Assembly (NCBI GenBank): GCA_022822725.1 | Contig: JAJEAN010000007.1 | Location: 2,119,045 to 2,183,044 of the forward strand | Length of the DNA: 64,000 nucleotides | Source: Candidatus Latescibacterota bacterium | GTDB taxonomy: Bacteria; JAAXHH01 | Direction: 5' to 3' | Part shown: piece after piece, positions 1-11,721 of the stretch | How positions within the stretch are numbered: the stretch's first letter is position 1 | How the letters are laid out: each line of letters opens with the position of its first letter | Program-made: the position numbers and the translations under genes | Notes under the pieces: generated by a model | Database searches by the model: none | Told to the model about the DNA's origin: nothing | What the model saw: only the letters and a program-made list of their open reading frames with translations

Positions 1-31
1 AACGCATCATAGAAAGACAGAACGAATTCAT

Positions 32-700
32 ATGCCACAGATTTTCTCCCCCGCCGCGAATACGTGGCTCAAGGCGAGCATCGTCGGTGGGGCGCTTCTC
101 CTGGCAACCACATTCGGCGTCATTTTCTACCTCGGTTCGACTTCCTACGTTACCCGGCAGCATCAGGTTAGACCCCAGCCCGTTCCTTTCAGCCACAGGC
201 ATCACGTCAACCAGCTCGGTATCGACTGCCGGTACTGCCACGCCTCCGTGGAAACGAGCGCTTTCGCCGGCCTGCCGGCGACCAAGACGTGCATGAGCTG
301 CCACTCCCAGGTGTGGACGGACGCGCCAATGCTCGAACCGGTGCGAGACAGTTACGCGACCGGGGTGTCCCTGGAATGGACCCGGGTCCACGACCTGCCG
401 GACTACGTGTACTTCGACCATAGTATTCATGTGAATAAAGGAATCGGCTGCGAGTCCTGTCACGGCGCCGTCAACGAGATGGCCCTGATGTGGCAGGAGG
501 AGTCGCTGCAGATGATGTGGTGCCTCGAGTGCCACCGCGGCCCCGAGGACTTCATCCGGGAACGGTCGGACGTGTACAAGTTCGAATCGCAGCCCGATTA
601 CGAGCCGCCGGCAGACCAGATGGCCCTTGGCGCCCAGCTTATCCGGGGCTACCGGGTCAACAAGGATCAACTGGAAGACTGTTCCATCTGTCACCGATAA
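32..700 (+). CDS. actA: ActA, pentahaem cytochrome c subunit of alternative complex III
   Basis: Electron-transfer subunit of alternative complex III, the quinol oxidase module that replaces cytochrome bc1. Five CxxCH haem sites are visible: CRYCH ~66, CMSCH ~87, CESCH ~140, CLECH ~164 and CSICH ~217. A single hydrophobic segment at residues ~14-36 anchors the protein with the haems on the periplasmic side. Known ActA proteins carry five haems and ActE one, which is exactly what this locus shows. It is the first gene of the act block and ends 33 nt before actB. Only 31 nt lie upstream in the window, with no clear promoter and a weak ribosome-binding site. Confidence 0.95.
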   Translation: MPQIFSPAANTWLKASIVGGALLLATTFGVIFYLGSTSYVTRQHQVRPQPVPFSHRHHVNQLGIDCRYCHASVETSAFAGLPATKTCMSCHSQVWTDAPMLEPVRDSYATGVSLEWTRVHDLPDYVYFDHSIHVNKGIGCESCHGAVNEMALMWQEESLQMMWCLECHRGPEDFIRERSDVYKFESQPDYEPPADQMALGAQLIRGYRVNKDQLEDCSICHR

Positions 701-733
701 CAGGACGGCCACGGAAGCACACGGTATCGGACC

Positions 734-3700
734 ATGAATCAGACCTCAGCACGGCAAGTCACGAAGGCGGAAGAAGTGAAGGCGAACGGGAACGGGAACG
801 GCGCGCCTGAGTACTGGCGCAGCATGGATCACCTGGCCGAGACCGAGGAATTCCAGTCGTTCATGGAAAAGGAATTCCCGCAGCACGTGGAAGAGGTCAA
901 GGCCAATCCCGTCAGTCGCAGGAAGTTCCTGAAGCTGATGGGTGCTTCGATCGCCCTGGCCGGTGCCACGGCCTGTACCCGTCAGCCGTCCGAGAAGATC
1001 ATCCCCTACGTGCTGCCCCCGGAAGAGGTCGTCCCGGGCAAGCCCCTGTACTACGCTTCGGCCTACGTCCATGACGGTGTGGCGAACGGCATCCTGGTGG
1101 AAAGCCACATGGGCCGGCCCACCAAGGTGGAGGGCAACCCGGAGCATCCGGCCAGCCTCGGTTCGACGGACGCCTTCGCCCAGGCTTCCGTACTGACGAT
1201 GTACGACCCCGACCGTTCGCAGTCGGTGATCAGGCGGGGACGGATCACCACCTATGACGCTTACCTGAACGAACTCAACGAGGCCCTGTCCAACCAGTTG
1301 GAGAAACAGGGCGGCGGCATCCGCGTACTGACCGGCACCGTCACCTCGCCGACCCTGCACGGGCAACTGGAGGCCCTGCTGGCCCGGTACCCCGGCGCCC
1401 GCTGGCACCAGTACGACCCGGTCACGCTGGACAACGCCCGGGAAGGATCGCGGCTTGCCTTCGGCGAAATCGTGACCACCCGCTATGACGTCAGGAAGGC
1501 GGACGTCATCCTTTCCCTCGACGGAGACTTCCTGACCACCGGCCCCGCAGCCGTGCGCAATGCGCGGGATTTTGCTTCCCGCCGTGACGGGAACGATCTG
1601 GACAACATGAACAGGCTGTACGTCATCGAAAGCACCCCTTCGCTGACCGGCGCCCAGGCCGACCATCTGCTCAACCGTCGCGCGGGAGAAATCGAAGGAC
1701 TTGCACGATCGATCGCCGCGGGACTGGGCGTGTCCGTATCCGCCGGCGCGGAAAACGACGAGGACACGCAGCGCTGGGTATCCGCCGTGGTGGACGATCT
1801 CCGCGCGCACGCCGGCGCCTGTCTCGTGGTCACGGGCGATCACCAGCCACCGGCCGTGCATGCCCTCGTCCATGCGATGAACGACGCACTGGGCAACACG
1901 GGGAACACCGTTACCTATTCCGAGTCCATCGAAGCGTCACCCGTAAATCAGACCGAATCGATCGCCGCGCTTGTAAACGACATGCGCAACGGCGAGGTCG
2001 ACCTGCTGGTCGTCATCGGCGGCAATCCCGCCTACAGCACGCCGGCGGACCTCGAGTTCACGGCGGCCATGGACAACGTGGCGATGCGCGTGCACGCCGG
2101 CCTGTATCACGATGAGACGGCGGAACTGTGCCACTGGCACCTGCCGATGGCCCATGACCTCGAAGCCTGGAGCGACGCCCGGTCCTATGACGGCACGATC
2201 ACGGTCGTCCAGCCGCTTATCGCCCCCCTGTATCGCGGCAAGAGCGCCCACGAAATCGTGGCGGCGCTGACGGGCAACGCCATGAAGAAGGGCTACGATA
2301 CCGTGCGTGAGTACTGGCAGGCCCGGGAATACAACGGATCGCAGGCCTTCGAGACCTTCTGGCAGACCACGGTGCACGACGGATTCATTGCCGGATCCGC
2401 CCTGCCGCCCAAAGCGGTTACGGTCGGCGACATCGCCGCGGTTGTGGGCGAGGCTTCGGCACCGGAAGCCGGCACGGAGATCATATTCCGGGCGGACCCG
2501 ACCGTGTGGGACGGGTACTACGCCAACAACGGCTGGCTGCAGGAGCTGCCCAAACCGCTGACCAAGCTGACCTGGGACAACGCCGCACTGATGGGCCCCT
2601 CCCAGGCGAAACGGCTGGGTGTCGAAAACACCGACGTGGTCGAACTGGCATTTCAGGACCGCAGGGTGAACGCCCCCGTATGGATCCTGCCCGGCCACCC
2701 GGACGAGACGGTCACGGTGCACCTGGGCTACGGCCGCAGCCGCGCCGGCCAGCTGGGTACGAACGCGGGGTTCGACGCCTACTCGATCCGATCCTCCACC
2801 AGCCCCGATTTCGGCGGAGGGCTTCAGGTTACGCCGACCGGAGACACCTTCGACATCTACAGTACGCAGGACCACCACGCCATGGAGCTCGAAGGCATGG
2901 GCAGCATGTCCCGCGACCGCAACCTGATCCGCGTCAGCGACATCGAGACCTTCAAGGACGACCCCCACGTGATCCAGGAGATGTGGGAGGAGCCCGCTCC
3001 GGAACGCAATCTCTATCCCGACGATCACGCCTACGACGGGCCTAACGCCTGGGGCATGGTCATCGACCTGAACAAGTGCAACGGCTGCAATACCTGCACT
3101 ATCGCCTGCCAGTCGGAGAACAACATCTCCGTCGTGGGCAAGGAAGAAGTGGGCAATGCCCGCGAGATGCACTGGATCCGGATCGACCGCTACTACCGCG
3201 GCGACCTCGACGCGCCGGAGACTTTCCACCAGCCCGTGCCGTGCATGCAGTGCGAAAACGCGCCTTGCGAACTGGTCTGTCCCGTCGGCGCGACGGTGCA
3301 CAGCAAGGAAGGCCTGAACGACATGGTCTACAATCGCTGCGTCGGCACGCGCTACTGTTCCAACAACTGTCCATACAAGGTCCGGCGGTTCAACTTCTAC
3401 CTGTACTCCGATTTCGAAACACCGAGCCTGCAGCTGGGACGCAATCCGGACGTGACGGTGCGCAGCCGCGGGGTCATGGAGAAATGCACCTATTGCGTCC
3501 AGCGCATCAACGTCGCCCGGATCGAGTCGAAGAAGGAAGACCGCGACGTCGCCGACGGCGAGATCCTGACGGCCTGCCAGCAGGCCTGTCCGTCCCAGGC
3601 GATCACCTTCGGGAACACGAAGGACGAGAACAGCGAGGTGTCCAGGCTGAAAGCCAGTCCGCTGAACTACGGGATGCTGACGGACCTGCTCACCAAGCCG

Positions 3701-3754
3701 CGCACGACGTACCTGGGACGGATTCGCAACCCGAACCCGGTCCTGGAAGCTTGA
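734..3754 (+). CDS. actB: ActB, molybdopterin-oxidoreductase-like iron-sulfur subunit of alternative complex III
   Basis: Large peripheral subunit of alternative complex III, 1006 residues. A twin-arginine signal starts at ~62 (SRRKFLKLMG) and ends in a lipobox-like LAGATAC, so Tat export with lipidation is likely. The middle resembles the molybdopterin oxidoreductase fold; family members lack the cofactor. The C-terminal part is a ferredoxin-like domain with four cysteine clusters: CNGCNTCTIAC ~779, CMQCENAPC ~836, CVGTRYC ~869 and CTYCVQ ~918. This fits three 4Fe-4S clusters and one 3Fe-4S cluster passing electrons from quinol to the haems. It lies between actA and actC in the conserved order. 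Confidence 0.95.
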   Translation: MNQTSARQVTKAEEVKANGNGNGAPEYWRSMDHLAETEEFQSFMEKEFPQHVEEVKANPVSRRKFLKLMGASIALAGATACTRQPSEKIIPYVLPPEEVVPGKPLYYASAYVHDGVANGILVESHMGRPTKVEGNPEHPASLGSTDAFAQASVLTMYDPDRSQSVIRRGRITTYDAYLNELNEALSNQLEKQGGGIRVLTGTVTSPTLHGQLEALLARYPGARWHQYDPVTLDNAREGSRLAFGEIVTTRYDVRKADVILSLDGDFLTTGPAAVRNARDFASRRDGNDLDNMNRLYVIESTPSLTGAQADHLLNRRAGEIEGLARSIAAGLGVSVSAGAENDEDTQRWVSAVVDDLRAHAGACLVVTGDHQPPAVHALVHAMNDALGNTGNTVTYSESIEASPVNQTESIAALVNDMRNGEVDLLVVIGGNPAYSTPADLEFTAAMDNVAMRVHAGLYHDETAELCHWHLPMAHDLEAWSDARSYDGTITVVQPLIAPLYRGKSAHEIVAALTGNAMKKGYDTVREYWQAREYNGSQAFETFWQTTVHDGFIAGSALPPKAVTVGDIAAVVGEASAPEAGTEIIFRADPTVWDGYYANNGWLQELPKPLTKLTWDNAALMGPSQAKRLGVENTDVVELAFQDRRVNAPVWILPGHPDETVTVHLGYGRSRAGQLGTNAGFDAYSIRSSTSPDFGGGLQVTPTGDTFDIYSTQDHHAMELEGMGSMSRDRNLIRVSDIETFKDDPHVIQEMWEEPAPERNLYPDDHAYDGPNAWGMVIDLNKCNGCNTCTIACQSENNISVVGKEEVGNAREMHWIRIDRYYRGDLDAPETFHQPVPCMQCENAPCELVCPVGATVHSKEGLNDMVYNRCVGTRYCSNNCPYKVRRFNFYLYSDFETPSLQLGRNPDVTVRSRGVMEKCTYCVQRINVARIESKKEDRDVADGEILTACQQACPSQAITFGNTKDENSEVSRLKASPLNYGMLTDLLTKPRTTYLGRIRNPNPVLEA

Positions 3755-3812
3755 CGCGAGCTTAGATTCGAGACACGGCGTCCACGACCCGCCGTGAACG
3801 AGGAGTAGTTCC

Positions 3813-5207
3813 TTGTCGCAACAAGAACAGGCTGTCGACATCGAAAAAGTCGATAAGTACACGGGTGATGGATTCGTAGCGCCCGAGTACAACAATACCA
3901 CCGTCACGCAGAAGATTTCCAACATCGTCCTGCGGTCGAAAACGCCGTGGGGCCTGTTCCTGGCGGTGGCGGTCCTGTTGCCGGTCGTCGGCATGTTGGG
4001 CGTCTCCATCACCTGGCTGGTGCTGATCGGAACCGGCATCTGGGGCCTGAACGTGCCGGTCGGCTGGGGATTCGCCATCATCAACTTCGTCTGGTGGATC
4101 GGGATCGGGCACGCCGGGACGCTCATCTCCGCCATCCTGCACCTGATGCGGCAGGACTGGCGCAACTCGATCAACCGGTTCGCGGAAGCCATGACGATCT
4201 TCGCCGTGATGTGCGCGGGCATGTTCCCACTGCTACACGTGGGCCGTCCCTGGCTGGCCTACTGGCTGCTGCCGCTGCCCAACACCATGTCGCTGTGGCC
4301 CCAGTGGCGCTCGCCCCTTGTCTGGGACGTCTTCGCCGTTTCCACCTACTTCACCGTTTCCCTGATCTTCTGGTACATGGGCATGATCCCGGATCTCGGC
4401 ACCCTGCGGGACCGGGCGAAGCATCCTGTCGTCGCGCGGATCTACGGCATATTGTCCATGGGCTGGCGCGGCGCGTCCTCCCATTGGGCCCGGTATGAAA
4501 AGGCCTACCTGATACTGGCCGGCCTGTCCACGCCCCTGGTCCTGTCCGTGCACTCCATCGTTTCGCTCGACTTCGCCGTCTCGCTGATCCCCGGCTGGCA
4601 TACCACCGTGTTTCCGCCCTACTTCGTGGCCGGCGCCATCTACGCCGGATTCGCCATGGTGCTGACGCTGACCATCCCCGTGCGGCACTGGTTCGGCCTG
4701 CAGGGACTGATCACGACCCGACACCTGGAGAACATGGGCAAGGTTACCCTGGCAACGGGCTTCATCGTCGTGTACGGATACGCCATGGAGGCGTTCATTT
4801 CGTGGTACAGCGCAAGCCCGTACGAAGGGTTCATGATGTGGAACCGCATGACCGGCCAGTACGCGCCGTTCTACTGGGCGCTGATCTTCTGCAACGCCGT
4901 CAGCATCCAGATTCTCTGGTGGAAGCGCGCCCGGCGCAGCCCCGTCGTGCTGTTCATCGTCTCGTTGATCGTCGGCGTCGGCATGTGGCTGGAACGGTTC
5001 GTCATCGTCGTGACCAGCCTGGCCAACGACTATATGCCTTCGTCGTGGGACTACTACGCGGGCACGATCTGGGACTGGAGCCTGTACATCGGCACCATCG
5101 GTTTCTTCCTGTTCATGATGTGCCTGTTCATCCGGTTCCTGCCCATGATCCCCATGTCAGAGATGAAGATGATCATACCGAAGCACCGGAACAAGAAGGA
5201 CGCCTGA
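3813..5207 (+). CDS. actC: ActC, NrfD/polysulfide-reductase-type membrane subunit of alternative complex III
   Basis: Integral membrane quinol-binding subunit, 464 residues with about ten hydrophobic helices, NrfD/PsrC family. The start is TTG at 3813, supported by AGGAG at 3801-3805 seven bases upstream; no ATG fits as well. The N-terminal ~45 residues are cytoplasmic and polar. In known structures ActC contacts ActB and holds the quinol site near the 3Fe-4S cluster. One base separates its stop from the actD start, so the two are translationally coupled. Confidence 0.94.
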   Translation: MSQQEQAVDIEKVDKYTGDGFVAPEYNNTTVTQKISNIVLRSKTPWGLFLAVAVLLPVVGMLGVSITWLVLIGTGIWGLNVPVGWGFAIINFVWWIGIGHAGTLISAILHLMRQDWRNSINRFAEAMTIFAVMCAGMFPLLHVGRPWLAYWLLPLPNTMSLWPQWRSPLVWDVFAVSTYFTVSLIFWYMGMIPDLGTLRDRAKHPVVARIYGILSMGWRGASSHWARYEKAYLILAGLSTPLVLSVHSIVSLDFAVSLIPGWHTTVFPPYFVAGAIYAGFAMVLTLTIPVRHWFGLQGLITTRHLENMGKVTLATGFIVVYGYAMEAFISWYSASPYEGFMMWNRMTGQYAPFYWALIFCNAVSIQILWWKRARRSPVVLFIVSLIVGVGMWLERFVIVVTSLANDYMPSSWDYYAGTIWDWSLYIGTIGFFLFMMCLFIRFLPMIPMSEMKMIIPKHRNKKDA

Positions 5208-5208
5208 G

Positions 5209-5757
5209 ATGAATCACGGACCCGCCCGGCCCGAACTGCGCGGCCTCCTGGCCGAGTTTGAAAACGAAGAAGCCATCGTGGAAGCCACGCAGAAGACCGT
5301 GGACGCCGGGTACCACCATATCGAGACCTACACGCCCTACCCCCTCGACGAGTTGCTGGACATCCAGCATCTCCACAAGAACAAGGTGGCGCTGGTGATC
5401 CTGATCGGTGGACTGGCCGGATGCGCCGTGGGCTTCTTCATGCAGTACTTCGCCTCGGTGATCCATTATCCGCTCAACGTGGGCGGCCGGCCCCTGAACA
5501 GCTGGCCGGCCTTCATCCCGGTCATGTTCGAGTGCACGGTACTGTTCGCCTCCTTCTCCGCCCTGATCGGCATGATGGTCATGAACAAGCTGCCCCGTCC
5601 TCACCATCCGTTGTTCGATATCGAACGGTTCAGGTACGCCACGCAGGACCGGTTCTTCCTGTGCATCGAGGCGGAGGACCCGTACTTCGAAAAGGACGCG
5701 ACACGCCAGTTTCTCGAGGAACTGAAACCCCACGAGGTGACCGAAGTTGAAGCGTAA
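5209..5757 (+). CDS. actD: ActD, DUF3341 membrane subunit of alternative complex III
   Basis: 182-residue subunit of the DUF3341 family. The N-terminal soluble domain begins MNHGPARPELRG and contains the typical LLAEFENEEAIVEA and YTPYPLDEL stretches. Two transmembrane helices follow at ~62-82 and ~100-128, then a short soluble tail. It carries no cofactor motif, and in known complexes ActD has a structural role beside ActC. It starts one base after actC stops and overlaps the TTG start of actE by 11 nt. Confidence 0.93.
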   Translation: MNHGPARPELRGLLAEFENEEAIVEATQKTVDAGYHHIETYTPYPLDELLDIQHLHKNKVALVILIGGLAGCAVGFFMQYFASVIHYPLNVGGRPLNSWPAFIPVMFECTVLFASFSALIGMMVMNKLPRPHHPLFDIERFRYATQDRFFLCIEAEDPYFEKDATRQFLEELKPHEVTEVEA

Positions 5758-6349
5758 CCCCAAGTCCCTCATGTACGCCGGTTTCCTGTGCGTCCTGTGC
5801 CTGGTCGCCGCGTCGGCCTGCCGGCAGGACATGCACGACCAGCCGCGCGCAGAGCCCTACGAGGAGAGCGACTTCTTCGGCGACCGGCGGTCGGTGCGTC
5901 CCGCGGTGGAAGGGACCATACCCCGTGGCCACCTCAGGCTGGACGAGCATTTTTACACGGGCAAGATCGACGGCGCGCTGGCGACCACGTTTCCAGCCAC
6001 CGTAACCATCGAAATGCTGAAACGGGGGCAGGAGCGGTACGACATATACTGCGCTCCGTGCCATAGCAAGACGGGCGACGGTCTCGGCATGATCGTGCAA
6101 CGCGGCATGAAGCAGCCCGAGTCCTTTCACAGCCAGCGGCTCCTCGATGTGGAGGTGGGGCATTACTTCGACGTGGTGACCAACGGCTTCGGCAACATGT
6201 ACAGTTACGAGGATCGCATCGACCCGGCCGACCGGTGGGCCATCGCCGCCTACATCCGCGCGCTGCAGATGAGCCAGGGCGCCGAACTGTCCGATCTGCC
6301 GGAATCGGACCAGCAACGTATCAGTCAAATCGTGGAAGTGGAAGAATGA
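5747..6349 (+). CDS. actE: ActE, monohaem cytochrome c lipoprotein of alternative complex III
   Basis: Periplasmic lipid-anchored cytochrome c of 200 residues. The signal peptide ends in a lipobox-like AASAC at ~25. A single CAPCH haem site lies near residue 101, followed by KTGDG, with downstream methionines as possible axial ligand. The TTG at 5747 overlaps actD by 11 nt; an in-frame ATG at 5771 (residue 9) is the alternative start, and both keep the signal peptide. ActE is the exit haem towards the oxidase. Its stop overlaps the actF start as ATGA. Confidence 0.93.
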   Translation: MKRNPKSLMYAGFLCVLCLVAASACRQDMHDQPRAEPYEESDFFGDRRSVRPAVEGTIPRGHLRLDEHFYTGKIDGALATTFPATVTIEMLKRGQERYDIYCAPCHSKTGDGLGMIVQRGMKQPESFHSQRLLDVEVGHYFDVVTNGFGNMYSYEDRIDPADRWAIAAYIRALQMSQGAELSDLPESDQQRISQIVEVEE

Positions 6350-7557
6350 CCGCAATCTCCAGCAATCTTCTTGGGCAGATCAACAGTGTGCAGACCCGGG
6401 CGTTGACCGTCGGCGTCATCCTGGTGCTGGGCGGACTGCTCTACGCCTTCGCCATGGGCAATATGTCCGGGTTCTACCAGTCGTACCTGGTGGGCTACAT
6501 GATCTGCGCGGGCATCACCCTGGTGTGCATGGCCTTCACCATGCTGCACCATCTCATCGGCGGCCGCTGGGGCTTCGTCATCCAGCGCCTGCTCGAAGCC
6601 GCCATGAGCACGCTGCCGGTGTTGCTGATCCTCTTCATACCCATCGTGCTGGGCATGCACGACCTGTACCACTGGACGCACGCGGAAGTGGTGGCCGTCG
6701 ATCCGATCCTGCAGCACAAGGAATCCTATCTCAACGTGCCTTTCTTCCTCGTAAGGACCGTGTTGTATTTCGCCATCTGGATCACCGCCTCGACCCTGCT
6801 GATCAGGTGGTCCCGGTCCCAGGACACCTCCGGAGACCCCAGGCTTACGGACAAGATGCGCAACGTCTGCGGCCCCGGCGTCGTGGTGTTTGCCCTGACG
6901 ATGACCTTCGCGTCTTTCGACTGGATCATGTCCACCGACCCGCACTGGTTCTCGACGCTCTACGGGGTCATGATGATCGTGAACGCCGGTGGCGCGGCCC
7001 TCTCGTTCATCGTGATCATGATGACCTGGCTCAGGAAGCACGAGCCCATTTCGGAACTCGCCGACGCGGACCGGTTCCACGACTGGGGCAAGTTGCTGCT
7101 GGCCTTTACGCTGCTCTGGTTCTACATGATGCTGTCCCAGTTCCTGATCATCTGGGCGGCGAACCTGCCGGAAGAGAACCCCTGGTACGTGCACCGCGTC
7201 CACGGCGGCTGGGAAGTCGTGTCCGTCGTCCTGGTCCTCTGCCGGTTCGTGATCGCCTTCTTCCTGCTCCTGTCCATTCCGCGGAAACGGGACCCGCGCA
7301 GGCTGGTACGCGTGGCCTGGTTCATCCTGGTCATGCACCTGGTGGACATCTACTGGCACGTGGCGCCGAATTTCCGGCTCGACGGGTTCAGTGTGAGCTT
7401 GACGGACCTGATCGTCCCGGTCGGACTGTTCGGCATCTGGTTTTTCTTTGTCCTGAACCGGCTGAAGAAGCATCCGTTGATCCCGCAGAAGGATCCCCGA
7501 TTCGAGGAACTCGTGGCTTCGGTCTCGAAGGCACCGGTCGCGAAGGCAAAAGCCTAG
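6346..7557 (+). CDS. actF: ActF, second NrfD-type membrane subunit of alternative complex III
   Basis: Paralogue of ActC, 403 residues with about ten transmembrane helices and no cofactor motif. The start is ATG at 6346, inside the ATGA overlap with the actE stop. The reading frame is open for another 37 codons upstream, but those lie inside actE and do not look like this family. ActF packs beside ActC in the membrane core of the complex. A 27-nt gap with AGGAC separates it from the next gene. Confidence 0.94.
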   Translation: MTAISSNLLGQINSVQTRALTVGVILVLGGLLYAFAMGNMSGFYQSYLVGYMICAGITLVCMAFTMLHHLIGGRWGFVIQRLLEAAMSTLPVLLILFIPIVLGMHDLYHWTHAEVVAVDPILQHKESYLNVPFFLVRTVLYFAIWITASTLLIRWSRSQDTSGDPRLTDKMRNVCGPGVVVFALTMTFASFDWIMSTDPHWFSTLYGVMMIVNAGGAALSFIVIMMTWLRKHEPISELADADRFHDWGKLLLAFTLLWFYMMLSQFLIIWAANLPEENPWYVHRVHGGWEVVSVVLVLCRFVIAFFLLLSIPRKRDPRRLVRVAWFILVMHLVDIYWHVAPNFRLDGFSVSLTDLIVPVGLFGIWFFFVLNRLKKHPLIPQKDPRFEELVASVSKAPVAKAKA

Positions 7558-7584
7558 GAACGTGTATTATTATATGAGGACGTC

Positions 7585-8040
7585 ATGAATCACGGCGAAA
7601 ACCACAACATCGTTGACCAGGAATCGGTCGAGCGGGGACACGAAGTCTTCGAGACGAACGTGCCCCTGGTCATCAAGTTCGGCATCGGACTGACGGTGCT
7701 GGCCATCGTCTCCATGGTACTGATGTGGCTCATGTTCGTGGTGATCGAAGACTACAATGCGTTGTCGTTCGACGCACCGGCGCCTCTGATCGAAGAGAAC
7801 GCGATTCCGCCCGAACCCCGGCTCCAGGTCATCCCCGAGGAAGACCTGATCGCCATGCAGGAGGCGGAGGCGAAGAAGCTGAATAATTACGGGTGGGTGA
7901 TTCGGACGGCGGAGATCGTCCAGATCCCCATCGAACGGGCCATGCACCTGATCGCGACCGACGACCGGTACAAGCTGCCCTCGGCGGACGATACCGGGGA
8001 AGAACAGACCGGCGAAGGACAGACCGGGGAAGGACCGTAG
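7585..8040 (+). CDS. small single-pass membrane protein of the act-cox cluster
   Basis: 151-residue protein with one transmembrane helix at ~33-54 and a soluble C-terminal part (LQVIPEEDLIAMQEAE, then YGWVIR and IPIERAMHLI). Proteins of this layout occur between act and cox genes in several phyla and are usually unnamed; I do not recognise an established symbol. The position suggests an assembly or linking role between complex III and the oxidase, which is inference. AGGAC lies 6 nt before the ATG. The last residues are three copies of GE(E/G)QT encoded by a 15-nt tandem repeat, which look like a recent tail extension rather than a functional domain. Confidence 0.75.
   Translation: MNHGENHNIVDQESVERGHEVFETNVPLVIKFGIGLTVLAIVSMVLMWLMFVVIEDYNALSFDAPAPLIEENAIPPEPRLQVIPEEDLIAMQEAEAKKLNNYGWVIRTAEIVQIPIERAMHLIATDDRYKLPSADDTGEEQTGEGQTGEGP
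7996..8037 (+). repeat. 15-nt tandem repeat at a gene 3' end (2.8 copies)
   Basis: Units begin at 7996, 8011 and 8026 and share the core GAAG(A/G)ACAGACCGG with two or three changes. They encode the last residues of the preceding membrane protein and stop three bases before its stop codon ends. Confidence 0.85.
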
Positions 8041-8044
8041 GACC

Positions 8045-8962
8045 ATGGCTGGCAAACGATACGAATCTGCCGCGAAGTTCGCACTGATCAAGCTCGTCGC
8101 GATCGCGGTACTGCTCGCGCCGTACGGCGGCACTCACGGGCAGGAGGTCGAAAGCGGCCCGGCCGTCATGAAGGATATCGGCACGGGACCCGGCCTGGAC
8201 GCGAGCGCCACGCCCGAAATCCTCAAGCACGTGGGCATCGAACAGAGAATCGGCGTATCCCTGCCCCTGGATCTCGAGTTCAACGATGAAACGGGCGCGC
8301 CGGTAAGCCTGGGCAGCTACTTCGGCGAAAAACCGGTCATCCTGACGCTGGTCTACTACGACTGCCCCATGCTGTGCACGGAAGTGCTCAACGGGCTCAA
8401 TCGCAGCCTGGCCCCCCTGAATTACAGTATCGGGGAGGAATTCGAAGTGGTGACCGTCAGTTTCGACCCCCGGGAAACCCCGACGCTCGCGTCGCAGAAG
8501 AAGGCGGTCTACACGCAGCGCTACGGACGGCCCGGCACGCAGGAAGGCTGGCATTTCCTGACGGGCGAAGCGCCGGCTATCGACGCGCTGACGGAATCCG
8601 TCGGCTTCAGCTACGTATACGACGAAACAGAAGGTCAGTTCGTCCACGGCAGCGCCATCATGATTATCAGTCCGAAGGGCACGGTATCGCACTACTTCTT
8701 CGGGATCGAGTACCCGTCGGAAGACATCCGGCTGGCCCTCATCGAATCTTCCGAGGAAAAACTGGGCAACGTATTCGACCAGATCATGCTGTTCTGTTTC
8801 AACTACGACCCCGAGCAGGGCCGGTACGGCGTGGCCATCATGAACGCGATGCGCCTCGCGGGGTTGGCCACGCTGCTGGCCATGGGTTCCTTCATGGTCG
8901 TCATGTTCAAGCGGGACCGCCGGCGCAGGCGGAACCGGACCGAACGCGGAGAAGATGCGTAA
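8045..8962 (+). CDS. SCO1/SenC-family copper chaperone
   Basis: Thioredoxin-fold copper chaperone for maturation of the CuA centre of oxidase subunit II, 305 residues. It has a signal peptide (KLVAIAVLLAPYGG), the copper-binding CPMLC with cysteines ~106 and ~110, and the conserved histidine in FVHGSAI at ~200. A second hydrophobic segment near ~278-296 followed by a basic tail anchors the C-terminus; this extension is common in SCO proteins encoded beside caa3 oxidases. It lies four bases after the previous gene and immediately before coxB, as expected for its target. Confidence 0.92.
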   Translation: MAGKRYESAAKFALIKLVAIAVLLAPYGGTHGQEVESGPAVMKDIGTGPGLDASATPEILKHVGIEQRIGVSLPLDLEFNDETGAPVSLGSYFGEKPVILTLVYYDCPMLCTEVLNGLNRSLAPLNYSIGEEFEVVTVSFDPRETPTLASQKKAVYTQRYGRPGTQEGWHFLTGEAPAIDALTESVGFSYVYDETEGQFVHGSAIMIISPKGTVSHYFFGIEYPSEDIRLALIESSEEKLGNVFDQIMLFCFNYDPEQGRYGVAIMNAMRLAGLATLLAMGSFMVVMFKRDRRRRRNRTERGEDA

Positions 8963-9001
8963 CCGGACGATGAAGGCCGGACATAACCGTAAAGTGAGCG
9001 T

Positions 9002-9945
9002 ATGAACAACCAATTCCAGTTGCATCCCGAGATCGCATCATCCATTGCCTTCGACGTCGATGTGCTGTACTTTTTCGTAGTGGCCGTCAGCATATTCTTC
9101 ATGGCCCTGATCTGCGTCCTGATCTTCGTCTTCGCCATGAAGTACCGCCGCCGCACCGAGGACCAGCAGGCGGAGACCCAGACGCACGGCCACCTGGGTC
9201 TCGAGATCACGTGGTCGGCCATACCGCTCGTCCTCATGCTGATCATGTTCGCCTGGGGCGTCTGGATCTTCTTCAAGGTGTACCAGATCCCCGACGGCGC
9301 CATGGAGTACTACGTGGTGGGCAAGCAGTGGATGTGGCACATACAGCACCCGACGGGACAGCGGGAAATCAACGAAATGCACGTGCCGATCAACACGCCG
9401 GTGAAGCTGACCATGGCGTCCGAGGACGTCATACACAGCTTCTTCATCCCGGCGTTCAGGGTGAAGAACGACGTGATCCCCGGAAGGTACACTTCGTTAA
9501 CCTTCGAGGCGACGAAACCCGGCAAGTATCACCTGTTCTGCGCCGAATACTGCGGCACCGAGCACTCGTTGATGATTGGCAGCGTATACGCCATGGAACC
9601 GGAAGACTACCAGGACTGGCTGGGTGGCGGCGTTGCCGACGAGACGCCCGAGGAAGCCGGGGCACGGCTCTTCTCGCAGCTCAACTGCGATACGTGCCAC
9701 AGCGACCAGGCCGGATCCCGGGGGCCGTCCCTGAACGGCAAATTCGGCACGGAGGAAGTCCTTGCCAGCGGTGAACGCATCCTGATCGACGAAGCCTATA
9801 TCCGGGAATCCATCGTCAATCCCAGGGTCCGCCTCGTGGCCGGCTACCCGTCGATCATGCCGACCTACCAGGGTCAGATCACGGAGACCAACATCTTCAA
9901 TCTGATTTCCTATATCAAATCACTGCCGAGTACGGAGGGCGCCCA

Positions 9946-9949
<4 letters not shown>
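9002..9949 (+). CDS. coxB: cytochrome c oxidase subunit II with fused cytochrome c (caa3 type)
   Basis: Subunit II of a haem-copper oxidase, 315 residues. Two N-terminal transmembrane helices are followed by the cupredoxin domain. CuA ligands are visible in the C-E-x-C-x3-H-x2-M pattern of [13 protein letters not shown] near ~180-191. A C-terminal cytochrome c domain carries CDTCH at ~231, which makes this a caa3-type enzyme. The fused haem would accept electrons from ActE. Its stop overlaps the coxA start as ATGA. Confidence 0.96.
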
Positions 9950-11619
<1,670 letters not shown>

Positions 11620-11721
11620 CCGGCGCCCGTGCGCATTGCCCGCGGTCGGCGGGACGCGCAGTCAGAGGAAGCACCGGCGCTCGTAGCAACCTCGCAGCAA
11701 CCCAGTGAAGGAGCAAGCATC

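Noticed and set aside
746-4222. Long antisense open frames opposite actB and actC (375 and 761 codons)
   Set aside because: They mirror high-GC codon use of the real genes, contain no family motifs and overlap strongly supported act genes.
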